Assembly (NCBI GenBank): GCA_023212695.1
Contig: JALCCG010000005.1
Location: 62,491-126,490, forward strand
Source of the DNA: Sporisorium sorghi
Lineage: Eukaryota; Basidiomycota; Ustilaginomycetes; Ustilaginales; Ustilaginaceae
Length of the DNA: 64,000 nt
Direction of reading: 5' to 3'
In this document: positions 48,169-57,657 of the stretch, one piece after another
Layout: the number at the start of each line of letters is the position of its first letter
How positions within the stretch are numbered: position 1 is the first letter of the stretch
The notes under the pieces: model-generated
Told to the model about the DNA's origin: nothing
The model's input: only the letters and a program-made list of their open reading frames with translations
Databases searched by the model: none
Program-made: the position numbers and the translations under genes

Positions 48169-50196
48169 TCAAAGATCACGATCCACCAGGTCATCGTCGT
48201 CGTCGTCTTCGGCGTGATGTGCGGTTGTCTTTGCAGATCGCGCTGCATCTTCTGCCTCCTCTTCTTCCTCATCTTCCGCTTCTTCGTCGTCGTCCTCTTC
48301 CTCCTCCTCGCCCACACCGCCATCGCTCAACTCGAAATCCTCACTGTGCACGCTTCCTGCCTCCAGCACCTCCTCGTGCTCATCTTCATCGTCATCGGAA
48401 ACCTCGGCCCCCACCTCACTCTCCTCATCCTCCTCCTCATCATCCACATCTTCGTCATCAAACGAGATGAAGTCCCTCTGCTGCGTAAACGCCTTTGCCT
48501 TCCTGCGTTTCGCTTTACGGCTGTCGTGTGCGTTGGCGAAATTCACCTGCTCGTCGTCATCGTCGTCGTCTTCATCGGGCGGCAGCAGCTGGTCGTCGTC
48601 CAGATCAGTCTGCATGAGCGGATGTTTGCGTTTGGCTTTACGAGCGCCTTCGTCCTGAGATTCCTCGGCGGCGGCTGCATCGTCGCGCATAAAGAGGTCG
48701 CCGTCCTGCATCGCTTCGCCTTCGCTCTCCGCGTCATGCGCTGCAGCGAGCTGGTCGGAAGCAGCAGCGTCGTTGGGCTGGCTGGCACGGATGACGTGGA
48801 CCAGCTTGCACGCCTTCCGCTCGCACTTGCCCTTCTCGACGAAATCGGGGCATTCGTACGTGTGCCTCTCTGTGCACTCCCCGCCGCGCTCGCACCAGCC
48901 GTAGTCGCTAAACTCGCGGCAGATCTTTGTCGCCACTCCCGCTAGCAGCTTGTCCGAGTGGGTGTACAGACACTCGTCGCCGTTGCGGCACTGGCCGGAG
49001 CGCAGGTAGTGCACGCAGTGCGGCACGCGCTCCGCCCTCGGCGTGTGGGACAGCGGACACGTCCCCCTCGGCAACGTGCACCCTGCGGGCCGCAGCACTT
49101 TGGGACATAGTGCAATCTTGGAGGAGTCGTGCACGTACGGACACGACAGCCCGCGCTTGCACTGCCCCGTCTTGTTGAAAAATGTACACAGCGTACGTGC
49201 TTTTTTCACGTCCAGCGTTCGAGATCCCGCCTTGTTGCCGCGCGCGGACGCATTGCGCGTGGCCTGCATCGCCGAGATCTGCCCAACCATCCTGTCCAGC
49301 CGCCCCATCTTGGCCTGCGCCTCGCGCTGCGCTTTGCGCTTGGCAAGCAGCGAGGCCGAGATGAGGTTGCCGCGCTTGGTCCGGATGTACTCTTGTCCGT
49401 TGATGCTCGTTTTCAAGGGCACTGCGGTCGACGACGTCGCGCCTGTAGTAGAAGTCGATGCTTTTGGGGCATTGTCGGAGGTAGAAGGCTGGACCGGTTT
49501 CTTGACGAGCTTGGTACCCGATGGGTCGAATTCAAAAACGACACCGTCGATGACGACTTCGCCCATGTTGTCGCCTCGACGGACAGAGGAGGAGGGCTTT
49601 GCGGGTTTTCCTCGCGTGGGCCGTTTGGTGGGCGTCGACGATGATGCAGCGGCGGCCGCTTTGGCTTCTGCTTTAGCCTTTCGCGTGGCTTCCATCGCTG
49701 CTAGGCGGGCAGGTTCTGTGCGTTGAAAGGTGGATGTGCTGACCAGACTCATGTTGTGGGTTGACTTGCGCTTGATCCAGCCGTCTGTGGTACTTGCTGC
49801 TGCGGACGAAGCGCCATTGCCGGGGGTTGTAGATGTGGCTGAGCCAGAAGAGGCGCCTCCCGTGTCTATAGTGCTGTTCTTGTCGGTCGAACTGCTGCCC
49901 GTCGCACCTTTGCCGCTCGAGTCATTAAGAATCAGCGTCCGATTGCGCAGCGGACCAGCTGCCGCACCTCGACCTCTACCTCTGCCACCATTGGCTCCTG
50001 AGTGAAATCCACCTCGTCCACCCGCGTATCCACCACGGTAAGGCGGACTAGCTGCCGCCGCGCAGTGACCTCGCCCTCGCGACGCGTATCCTCCTGCGTA
50101 CGGCTGATGTTGCTGCTGCTGCTTGTGCGTCTGAATGGCGCCGGAGAGCTTGGCGATTTCGGCTTTGAGACGCTCCTCCTCGCTCGTGGACGCCAT
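48169..50196 (-). CDS. Five-CCCH zinc-finger protein, 675 aa
   Basis: Five tandem CCCH fingers lie in the middle: CTFFNKTGQCKRGLSCPYVH, then one starting CPKVLRPAGC, one starting CVHYLRSGQC, one starting CREFSDYGWC and one starting CPDFVEKGKC. Spacings are C-x8-C-x5/6-C-x3-H, with x4 in the last. Such arrays bind RNA; the closest known build is the ZC3H3 type, linked to mRNA polyadenylation and export (family-level inference). The N-terminus is disordered, Gly/Arg-rich (RGRGRGAAAG), and the C-terminus is very acidic (Asp/Glu runs). The start is the ATG at 50194-50196; the frame continues upstream to 50274 without a better start. Convergent with the DUF2235 gene. Confidence 0.88.
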   Translation of the reverse strand: MASTSEEERLKAEIAKLSGAIQTHKQQQQHQPYAGGYASRGRGHCAAAASPPYRGGYAGGRGGFHSGANGGRGRGRGAAAGPLRNRTLILNDSSGKGATGSSSTDKNSTIDTGGASSGSATSTTPGNGASSAAASTTDGWIKRKSTHNMSLVSTSTFQRTEPARLAAMEATRKAKAEAKAAAAASSSTPTKRPTRGKPAKPSSSVRRGDNMGEVVIDGVVFEFDPSGTKLVKKPVQPSTSDNAPKASTSTTGATSSTAVPLKTSINGQEYIRTKRGNLISASLLAKRKAQREAQAKMGRLDRMVGQISAMQATRNASARGNKAGSRTLDVKKARTLCTFFNKTGQCKRGLSCPYVHDSSKIALCPKVLRPAGCTLPRGTCPLSHTPRAERVPHCVHYLRSGQCRNGDECLYTHSDKLLAGVATKICREFSDYGWCERGGECTERHTYECPDFVEKGKCERKACKLVHVIRASQPNDAAASDQLAAAHDAESEGEAMQDGDLFMRDDAAAAEESQDEGARKAKRKHPLMQTDLDDDQLLPPDEDDDDDDEQVNFANAHDSRKAKRRKAKAFTQQRDFISFDDEDVDDEEEDEESEVGAEVSDDDEDEHEEVLEAGSVHSEDFELSDGGVGEEEEEDDDEEAEDEEEEEAEDAARSAKTTAHHAEDDDDDDLVDRDL

Positions 50197-50555
50197 TGTC
50201 GCCTTTCGTTGCTTGTATAGAATGCAGGCAGATGCGGAATGGTGTGTAGAAGCAAGGTGTGGTGAGAGCAACACGAAGCAACAAAAATACGCTCAGCGAT
50301 TGTCCGAATCCCGCGCTTTGGGCGCCTCCACACACGCACGCCGCTCAGCTCTCCCTCATCAAGTTGTCAGTGCCCCGTCATTTGTAGCATCGAGCAAGCT
50401 ACGGTGTCCAGCGCCGTGATAAGATCGATCTGAGCGAGACTGGTGAAGGGAACCTTGAGCTCAATGTCCATGTGGAACAGAGCAAGTCTAGAAGAAGGTG
50501 CAAAAAGCGATGGCAAAAAAAAGATGACCGAAAATCCTGCCATCAAAAATACATT
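50197..50555. other. Intergenic region, nothing recognised
   Basis: Promoter region of the zinc-finger gene (minus) and downstream region of the tRNA. No gene is seen. Confidence 0.45.
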
Positions 50556-50566
50556 AAAAAAAAAAA
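50556..50566 (-). terminator. Oligo-T terminator of tRNA-Ala
   Basis: Eleven A on the + strand give a run of eleven T on the transcribed strand just after the tRNA 3' end, the usual RNA polymerase III stop. Confidence 0.75.
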
Positions 50567-50573
50567 GTAAAAG

Positions 50574-50661
50574 TGGAGACTGCATGAGTCGAACACGCGA
50601 CCTTTCGCAATTTAGACACGAAAATGCTAAGCGAACGCTCTACCAACTGAGCTAAACCCCC
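50574..50661 (-). tRNA. tRNA-Ala (AGC) with 15-nt intron
   Basis: The reverse complement folds as a tRNA: acceptor GGGGGTT with AGTCTCC (several G-U pairs), D-arm GCTC-AGTTGGTA-GAGC, anticodon stem TTCGC/GCGAA, loop TTAGCA+T with anticodon AGC, variable AGGTC, T-arm GCGTG-TTCGACT-CATGC, discriminator A. A 15-base intron (50610-50624) sits right after position 37, the canonical place. Box A (TAGCTCAGTTGG) and box B (TTCGACT) are present. The three wobble pairs in the acceptor stem are a little unusual, so a weakened copy cannot be excluded. Confidence 0.9.
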
Positions 50662-51015
50662 ATGACGGGAAGACTGGATTCTATTGCAAGTAGATCTCTA
50701 TTCGAACGGTCAGGAATGATTGCTAGAGCCGCTTCGCTCGGATGTTCGGCGTGGCTTTGCAATCATCTCCGGCATGAGCGTTCGCCACCACACGGTTCAC
50801 GATGAGCCAGGCCGAGATAAGGTCACAAGGGCATGAAACCGATACGAGACGCAGCCAGCGTGCATCTGGCAATGCAGTGCCAGACTGAAGGATAGGATGC
50901 ACCTTATCGGCATTGGAACTTACAAGCAACTCGCAGTGATTGGTTACAGCAAAAGGGGGGCTCCGCAAGGCAGGAACGCGGGTCGGCGCTTTCGCCGAGA
51001 TAGCAGAGCCCGTGC

Positions 51016-51087
<72 letters not shown>

Positions 51088-52342
51088 CTTCTGTATCAGG
51101 TCGAACAGCATTCAAGGAGACGGGGAAGTGGCGCTTGCTCTCAATCGGCGGCGGCGTCTTGGTGTCTTGTCAGAATGCCAAGCAAGCTCGGAGGCTCGTC
51201 CGATGCCGCCGATTTTGAAGCGGAGCTGAAATCACAAAGTCCTATTCGCCTACGCCTTCGTTTGTACAGGCGCTTGTCGTCGGTCAACTTTGGTCGTTGT
51301 CAGTGAAATGGAGACTGACGCACTGACACCATCACGGCCACTTGAGCGACGGAAGAGCGTTCTCATCGAAAGAGGGCGCGCCAAATGTGATAAGATCGAG
51401 GAACATAGAAGCGATTGATTGGCCGCAGTTCCGAACAGAGAGAGAGAGAGAGACAGGAACGCGCCAAAACGGCTTTCTTCCTTCAGAGTGCAGAGCGAGA
51501 GAGCGAGAGAGCGAGGAGAAACAAGGTCATGTGGTCTAAAAATGGGAATCCGGTGGAAACAGAGACAGCCGCGCGTAGTTATGCTGCTATGTGCGCACTG
51601 CCTTTCCATTGTCTTGCTGCCTCGCGTATTTCGGCTGCTCCGTTGCTTATCGGCACTAGCGCTTCTCGCTTGCTGCGCTTGCTGCGCTGGCTTCTCGGCT
51701 GCTTCAATCTCGCCATTTTGGCTCTCGCTCTCTCTCTTCCCACAAAGAGGGGCGTATGAGCTTGATTCGACTTTCTTTCGCCTCGGTGTGCCGCCGATCA
51801 ACGCCGGACCCTATCTACAGAGGAAAAGAAGCCGCTCTGTTGCTTTGACTCTCGTTCTCTCTCGCGCTTCGCCTGGCGCGCCACTGGCAGCAACTTTTGC
51901 TTTCGAAGCTAAATCGTCTTTGCTCCCACGCTACGTGAATCGACTCTCGTCTCTCTCTTCATCGCACAAACTCATAAGCCTCTCTCCTCTCCTCTCTCTT
52001 CCATTTCACTCAGGCTCACGCTCATCTCACAAATCCGACAACCGACAAGCCTCAACTGCGCACCGTGCAACCCTTGCGTCTGATCACCACCTCGCACCTC
52101 ATCGGCCCCACCCCTGCGAAGCGCTCTTTCCTCTAACCGGCAAGCTTTCGGTCGACACACTCTGCGCTCCATCTTGCTCGTCCCAAACGCTATCCGTCCT
52201 TCCTTCGACAAGCTTATAAGCAGCTCGCTTGTTTCTATCCTTGCATCTTTCATCTCTGTTCGTCCCCTGCCGTCTTCACCGCCAACTCCAAACGGATCCT
52301 AGACCTTCGTCATTTCCCACTTAACACATCCACATTCACACC
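50662..52342. other. Promoter and leader region of UNC-93-like gene
   Basis: No gene is supported. It contains the CAG repeat (51018-51086), a GA run (about 51437-51455) and a long pyrimidine-rich leader up to 52342. Open frames (51419-52219 on +) reflect this composition. Confidence 0.5.
51018..51086 (+). repeat. (CAG)23 microsatellite
   Basis: Twenty-three perfect CAG units. Open in all three + frames (poly-Gln, -Ala or -Ser), but no gene surrounds it. Likely variable in length between strains. Confidence 0.95.
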
Positions 52343-53866
52343 ATGGCGGACGAGAAACCGTTCGATGCTGCTTCTAGCAGCTCGTTGAACCCCAAAACTG
52401 GCGCTATCGGCAGCCAGGAGGCCTCGCATATCCAAACGACCACCCTCGCCGACGTCGTCCCCGTCGAGCGCTCGTCCAATCCGGTCAAGCGCATCTACAG
52501 CATGCCCATCGTCCAGATCGCCCTCGTCGGCATGGTCTGCTTCCTCTGTCCAGGCATGTTCAACGCGATCTCCGGAATTGGTGGAGGAGGACAGGTCGAT
52601 CCACAGGCTTCCAACAAGGCGTCCATTGCTCTCTACTCGACTTTTTCCGTCGTCTCGTTCTTCGCCGGTACCATCCACAACAAGCTCGGCTCGCGTCTCA
52701 CGCTCGGTCTCGGCGCACTCGGCTACTGCCTCTACATCGGCTCGTTCCTGTCGTACAACATCAACCAGAACCAGGGCTTCGTGATCGCTGCTGGTGCCAT
52801 CCTGGGTGTCTGCGCCTCGCTCCTGTGGACCGCGCAGGGTGCGCTCATGCTCTCCTACCCCACCGAGTCGCAGAAGGGTCGCTTCATCAGTGTCTTCTGG
52901 GTCATCTTCAACCTCGGCGCCGTGCTTGGCTCGGCCATCGAGCTCGGTCTCACGTACAACTCGACGGCCAACACGGTCTCGAACGGCACGTACGCTGCTT
53001 TCATCGTGCTCACCGGCTTGGGAGCGGGTGTGGCGGCGCTGCTCATGGACCCGGCCAAGGTGGTTCGCGATGACGGTACTCGCGTTCTGGTGCCCAGCCA
53101 GACGACATGGGCCAAGGAGCTGCAGGGGCTGTTTGTGCTGCTGCGCTCGGATCCGTGGGTGGTGCTGCTGTTCCCCATGTTCCTCGCCTCGAACTGGTTC
53201 TACACGTGGCAATTCAACGACTACAACGGCGCGCTGTTTACGCTTCGCACGCGCTCGCTCAACAACCTGCTCTACTGGCTCAGCCAGATGGTGGGCAGCT
53301 TGCTGATTGGTCAGGTGCTCGACAACAAGCACATGTCGCGAAGGTCGCGCGCTTGGATCGGATGGAGCATCGTCTTTGTCGTCATGTGGGCCGTCTGGGG
53401 CGGCTCGTACGACGTGCAGAAGACGTACACGCGTGCCACCGTGGCGGCTGAGACGCACCGCATCGACTTCACGCACGGCAGCAAGTACACGGGTTACTGC
53501 TTCCTTTACATCTTTTCTGGCATCCTCGACGCCATCTGGCAGAATCTGGCGTACTGGCTCATGGGTGCGTGCTCCAACGATCTGTCCAAGCTTGGCTACC
53601 TGGCTGGATTCTACAAGTCGATCCAGTCGGCGGGCGCGGCGGGCGCGTATGCGATGGACAACGACAAGCACCCGTACATGACTAACCTGGCGGTGACGTG
53701 GGGTTTGTGCGCTGCGGGCATGCTGTTTGCGATCCCGGTCATTGCGCTGCGTGTCAAGGAGCACACGGATCCTCTTGAGGAGAAGACGGTGCCTGGACGA
53801 GCGGAAGAGATTGCCGCGGTAGACCACGAGGTTGCTGCGACTGATGTCAACGAGAAGCACGCCTAA
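52343..53866 (+). CDS. UNC-93-like major facilitator family membrane protein, 507 aa
   Basis: Multi-pass membrane protein with the pattern of fungal UNC-93/DUF895-type transporters. The N-terminal 45 residues are polar. About eleven to twelve hydrophobic segments follow, beginning VQIALVGMVCFLCPGMFNAI with the GMFNA(I)SG(I)GGGG signature. Others are LGALGYCLYIGSFLSYN, ILGVCASLLWTAQGALMLSY (the 'WTAQG' mark), FWVIFNLGAVLGSAIELGL and FLYIFSGILDAIWQNLAYWL. Substrate unknown. The polar C-terminus (about 40 residues) is cytosolic. The start is the first ATG after a long pyrimidine-rich leader. Single exon. An equally long minus-strand frame (52310-53860) is a compositional shadow. Confidence 0.9.
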   Translation: MADEKPFDAASSSSLNPKTGAIGSQEASHIQTTTLADVVPVERSSNPVKRIYSMPIVQIALVGMVCFLCPGMFNAISGIGGGGQVDPQASNKASIALYSTFSVVSFFAGTIHNKLGSRLTLGLGALGYCLYIGSFLSYNINQNQGFVIAAGAILGVCASLLWTAQGALMLSYPTESQKGRFISVFWVIFNLGAVLGSAIELGLTYNSTANTVSNGTYAAFIVLTGLGAGVAALLMDPAKVVRDDGTRVLVPSQTTWAKELQGLFVLLRSDPWVVLLFPMFLASNWFYTWQFNDYNGALFTLRTRSLNNLLYWLSQMVGSLLIGQVLDNKHMSRRSRAWIGWSIVFVVMWAVWGGSYDVQKTYTRATVAAETHRIDFTHGSKYTGYCFLYIFSGILDAIWQNLAYWLMGACSNDLSKLGYLAGFYKSIQSAGAAGAYAMDNDKHPYMTNLAVTWGLCAAGMLFAIPVIALRVKEHTDPLEEKTVPGRAEEIAAVDHEVAATDVNEKHA

Positions 53867-54428
53867 ATGACGGCCACCCCAGTCTCCCTTTCCTGTACTT
53901 CTACCTACCCCTGATGCTCGCGAACACGATTGATGTGAACCAGTCTTTGCAGAGTGGATTGAGTCTGGACCTGCAGTGGGCAGTGATTGCGCTCAGAGTG
54001 AATGGCTGAAGAGGCGAAGAGGCGACGATAGCACGAAGGGAAAAAATGGCCGGTCTTGTCACCGAATCGTCAAAAAAGGGTCCTTCCAAGAAGGGCCCAT
54101 GCGCGTCTCACGCGAGTCGAGCGGCGTCGGAAGGAACAGCTCCGCCCATTGATTGCTGTCACATGTTGCATACAGCCAATTGCATTGCCGGATCTATCAT
54201 TCGCTCAGTCCTTGCCTGAAGGACGCCGAGCTGTGTGACTAAGAGGTGCGTGCGTGTTCGGGTGAGCCGAGCTTGTCCGTGAGTAGAATGGTGTGATGTT
54301 GAAGTGGGAGAGAGGGATGGCGTGCGCGCGAGGGACCGTGCTGCCTTTCGGCGGGACATCCGAACGACCTGCTCTCCTCTCACCACCATCACTATCGCAT
54401 AGAACCGTGGGAACGACGATCAACAATC
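53867..54428. other. Intergenic region, nothing recognised
   Basis: It separates the transporter from the amidohydrolase gene on the same strand. No RNA gene or repeat is seen. Confidence 0.45.
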
Positions 54429-57400
54429 ATGTCGTCCAGCAACGACAAGTCGGCACTGCCGAGCTACTCGTCGACTTCGCTTAATCGCAATTCGCGTGCT
54501 CCGCTCACGCTGCGATCCTCGTTCCTCTCGCTCTTGGGCTTGGTCGCGCTAGTCTACTACCTCGGCGTGCTCACCACCTACAACGGTACTCAGCATCACG
54601 TCTACCAGCCTTCGCCTCATCCTCACATCCAGAGCATCTTTTCCGCCTCGCTGGCAAAGTGCGAGGCGATCGACGCACCCGTTGGTCCACCCGCCAACTT
54701 CCACGAGAGGACACGCTCAGACCGAGCCGAGAAGGATCTCCAAGATGTCGTCATTCGCAACGCCACGCTCTGGACTGGAAACGATGGAGGTCACGAGGTG
54801 CTTTACGAACGCGACGTCTTGCTGTCTCAGGGCATCATCAAGCGCATTGCTCACACCAAGCACAACGAGTTCCTCTCGGATACCACCAAGGCTTCCGGTG
54901 TCAAGGTCGTCGATGCTGCCGGGAGATGGGTGACGCCCGGCCTGGTCGATATGCACGTACACCTGTCCGTAGGAGCCCTTCCTACTCTCAACGGCGACGA
55001 CGACGTCAACAGCATCGGCAAAAACACCAACCCGTACCTCCGCACCATCGACGGCATGAACCAGCACGACGGCTCCTTCCACAAGTCTCTTGCTGGAGGC
55101 ATCACCGCCGGTCTCGTCCTGCCTGGCTCGGCCAACTCGATCGGCGGTCAGGCTTTCCCCATCAAGTACCGCCAGCCTTCGTCGCACTTGCCGCAGGACA
55201 GGCTCATCGAACCGCCCACCTCGCTCGCTCGTCTCGGTCAGGGTAAAGGCGGTGCTGCTCACCACCTGACAACTCAGCACGAGATCGAGACGGGTCTGCA
55301 CCGAAACGACAGCAGCTCGAGCTGGCGCTACATGAAGATGGCCTGTGGCGAGAATGCGCGTCGCATCTACAAGATGACTCGTTTCGACGAAGCTTGGGAT
55401 TTTAGACGCACTTTCAGCGCTGCCAGGGACCTCAAGAACAAGCAGGACGCCTTTTGTGACTCTGCCAAGGCGTTTACTTTGCTGCACGGCTCCGGGTCTG
55501 TTCCTTCCACCCTGGCTGACGCCGAGTTTCCGGACGACCTGGAGTTGGAAGCTGTCGTCGCTCTCCTCCGCGGCAAAGTCAAGCTCAACACGCACTGCTA
55601 CACCCAAGTCGACTTTGAATCGTTCATCCGTCACTCGAACGAGTTCCAGTTCCCCGTCGCCGCCTTCCACCACGCACACGAGTCGTATTTGGTGCCAGAC
55701 CTCCTCAAGCAGACGTATGGAAACGTCACCCCAGCCATCGCCATCTTCAGCACCAACGCCAATTATAAGCTGGAATCGTACTTTGGATCCCCCTTCGCCG
55801 GTGCCATTCTGGCATCGCACAACATCACGCCCATCTACAAGTCCGACCATCCGGTCACCGACTCGAGGCGGATTCTGAATCAGGCCGCGCAGGCTCATCA
55901 CTTTGGGCTGGACGAGACCGAGGCGCTGCGGAGTGTGATTTCGGCGCCCGCGGAGAGGTTGGGGTTGGAGCACAGGCTTGGATTCATCAGGCCAGGGTGG
56001 GACGCCGATGTGGTGGTGTGGAACACGCATCCGCTGCGCATCGGTGCGACGCCGGTCGAGGTGGTGGTTGATGGTGTGCCGCAGCTTGGTCCTCATGCTC
56101 CTGTTCCCAGTCCGGAGCTTCCTGAGGGTGATGATGAAGTGAGGAACATAAAGGTTGTTGCAGCTGCTCCGCCCGCACCCAAAACAGGAAACTTCACCGC
56201 CGACATCGAGCAGGTCAAAAACTCGTACAGCGAGATCATCACTTTCGACGCGCTCGCCTTCCCCTCCGCCAAGCAGCCCACGCCCAACTGTACCGTCTTC
56301 ACTAACGTCAGCCAGCGCTTCCTCCGTCGACGTGGCGAGCGCGTCACCTCGCAGACCTTCGCCCCGTCCTCCGGCCACATTGTCGTGGCGGGCGGCAAAG
56401 TGCTGTGCAGTGGAGAGACGTGTTCCGCCTCGCTCTGCCCGTCCACCGCCGCGGTCAACGTGATCGACGCACACGGCGGCGTGGTCCTTCCCGGCCTCAC
56501 GTCATACGGCTCCAACCTGGGCCTGACGGACATCGTGTCCGAAGCCGAAGCCTCGGACGGGTACACGCTCGACCCTGTCACGTCGTCCAATGCGATTCCG
56601 CAGACAGCCGAGTACCTCCGTTCCTGGCCGACGGCGCGCGCGGTGGACGGGCTGCAGTGGGGCGGGCACGACCTCATCCGCGCGCGCGCATCCGGCGTTA
56701 CGCGCGGCATCGTCTTCCCGCAATCCGACACGTTTTTCTCCGGCATCTCGGTCAAGTTCGACACTGGCGCCGCTAATGTTCTCACGCCCGGGGCGATTGA
56801 GGTGGAGGAGGTGGCGGTGCACGTTACGCTCACGCACAACGGCGGTAGTGGTGGGCCGGCGATTTCGGAGCAGTTGGGGCTGCTGCGCCAGCTGCTCGCG
56901 TCTACGCAAGATGAATCGGTGGCGGGAGGGAAGGGGGTGTGGCAGCGGGTGCGGGCGGGCGAGCTGGCGCTCGTGGTGACGGCACTGCGCGCGGATCACA
57001 TTGCGCAGGTGCTCCGGCTAGTCGACGCACTTCCTGGCGGCGGGAGTGAAGTGAGACTCGTTATCTCCGGTGCAGCGGAGGGGCACTTGGTGGCGGATGA
57101 GCTGGCGCAGAGAAATGTTGGCGTGCTGCTCATCCCGCAGACGTGGCCGAGGACGTTCGACGAGCTGCGCGGCTTGAGCGGGCCGCCCCTGACGCGCGAC
57201 ACGACGCTCTCGGCCCTGCTCAAGGCCGGCGTGAAGGTCGCGTTCAAGATCGAGGAGGCCTGGATGGCAAGCAACTTGCTCTGGGACGCTACAAGGGCCG
57301 CGTTGGAGACGAACGGACTCGTGGACAAGCATAGGATTGTCGAGCTGGTCTCGAGTGGAGTTGATGAGGTGCTGGGTGTGGGAGATGGTGAGGGAGCGGA

Positions 57401-57497
57401 GGACGAGTTTGTCGTGTACGACGGTAACCCGTTCGAGTACGGCGCCAAGGTGCTCGCTGTCCACTCGGTGCGTGGGACTGAGGTCGTTGCTGTTTAG
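54429..57497 (+). CDS. Membrane-anchored amidohydrolase with second hydrolase-like half, 1022 aa
   Basis: The N-terminus has one transmembrane anchor at about residues 33-50 (SLLGLVALVYYLGVL), giving a type II protein with the enzyme outside the cytosol or in the vesicle lumen. The first half is a metal-dependent amidohydrolase: VVDAAGRWVTPGLVDMHVHL with His176 and His178, then KLNTHCYTQVD, AAFHHAHES, KSDHPVTDSR (metal Asp) and GFIRPGWDADVVVWN at the end of the fold. The second half (about 600-1022) repeats amidohydrolase-like pieces (IDAHGGVVLPGLTSYGSNL) but with Ser/Tyr in place of the metal His pair, so it is probably a non-catalytic copy. Substrate unknown (imidazolonepropionase/dihydroorotase-like superfamily). 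Confidence 0.85.
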   Translation: MSSSNDKSALPSYSSTSLNRNSRAPLTLRSSFLSLLGLVALVYYLGVLTTYNGTQHHVYQPSPHPHIQSIFSASLAKCEAIDAPVGPPANFHERTRSDRAEKDLQDVVIRNATLWTGNDGGHEVLYERDVLLSQGIIKRIAHTKHNEFLSDTTKASGVKVVDAAGRWVTPGLVDMHVHLSVGALPTLNGDDDVNSIGKNTNPYLRTIDGMNQHDGSFHKSLAGGITAGLVLPGSANSIGGQAFPIKYRQPSSHLPQDRLIEPPTSLARLGQGKGGAAHHLTTQHEIETGLHRNDSSSSWRYMKMACGENARRIYKMTRFDEAWDFRRTFSAARDLKNKQDAFCDSAKAFTLLHGSGSVPSTLADAEFPDDLELEAVVALLRGKVKLNTHCYTQVDFESFIRHSNEFQFPVAAFHHAHESYLVPDLLKQTYGNVTPAIAIFSTNANYKLESYFGSPFAGAILASHNITPIYKSDHPVTDSRRILNQAAQAHHFGLDETEALRSVISAPAERLGLEHRLGFIRPGWDADVVVWNTHPLRIGATPVEVVVDGVPQLGPHAPVPSPELPEGDDEVRNIKVVAAAPPAPKTGNFTADIEQVKNSYSEIITFDALAFPSAKQPTPNCTVFTNVSQRFLRRRGERVTSQTFAPSSGHIVVAGGKVLCSGETCSASLCPSTAAVNVIDAHGGVVLPGLTSYGSNLGLTDIVSEAEASDGYTLDPVTSSNAIPQTAEYLRSWPTARAVDGLQWGGHDLIRARASGVTRGIVFPQSDTFFSGISVKFDTGAANVLTPGAIEVEEVAVHVTLTHNGGSGGPAISEQLGLLRQLLASTQDESVAGGKGVWQRVRAGELALVVTALRADHIAQVLRLVDALPGGGSEVRLVISGAAEGHLVADELAQRNVGVLLIPQTWPRTFDELRGLSGPPLTRDTTLSALLKAGVKVAFKIEEAWMASNLLWDATRAALETNGLVDKHRIVELVSSGVDEVLGVGDGEGAEDEFVVYDGNPFEYGAKVLAVHSVRGTEVVAV

Positions 57498-57657
57498 AGA
57501 GATGGACGACGGACGGGAAACGGAAGCTCTAGATGGTTCGCAAGCTCCGACAGACAAGGCTTGCCCTCTCCTAGACGGCATCGCACACCTCAGAAAGTTC
57601 AAACAATCAACTATATAACCAAGATGAATAGAAACAGTGACATTGCCATCATCTAAC

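Noticed and set aside
52310..53860. Minus-strand 516-codon open frame opposite the transporter
   Set aside because: It is an exact shadow of the UNC-93-like gene, Arg/His/Val-rich with no domains or membrane segments; the + strand protein is clearly the real one.
54717..56474. Minus-strand 585-codon open frame opposite the amidohydrolase
   Set aside because: No domain; composition follows from G+C-rich codon use on the other strand.
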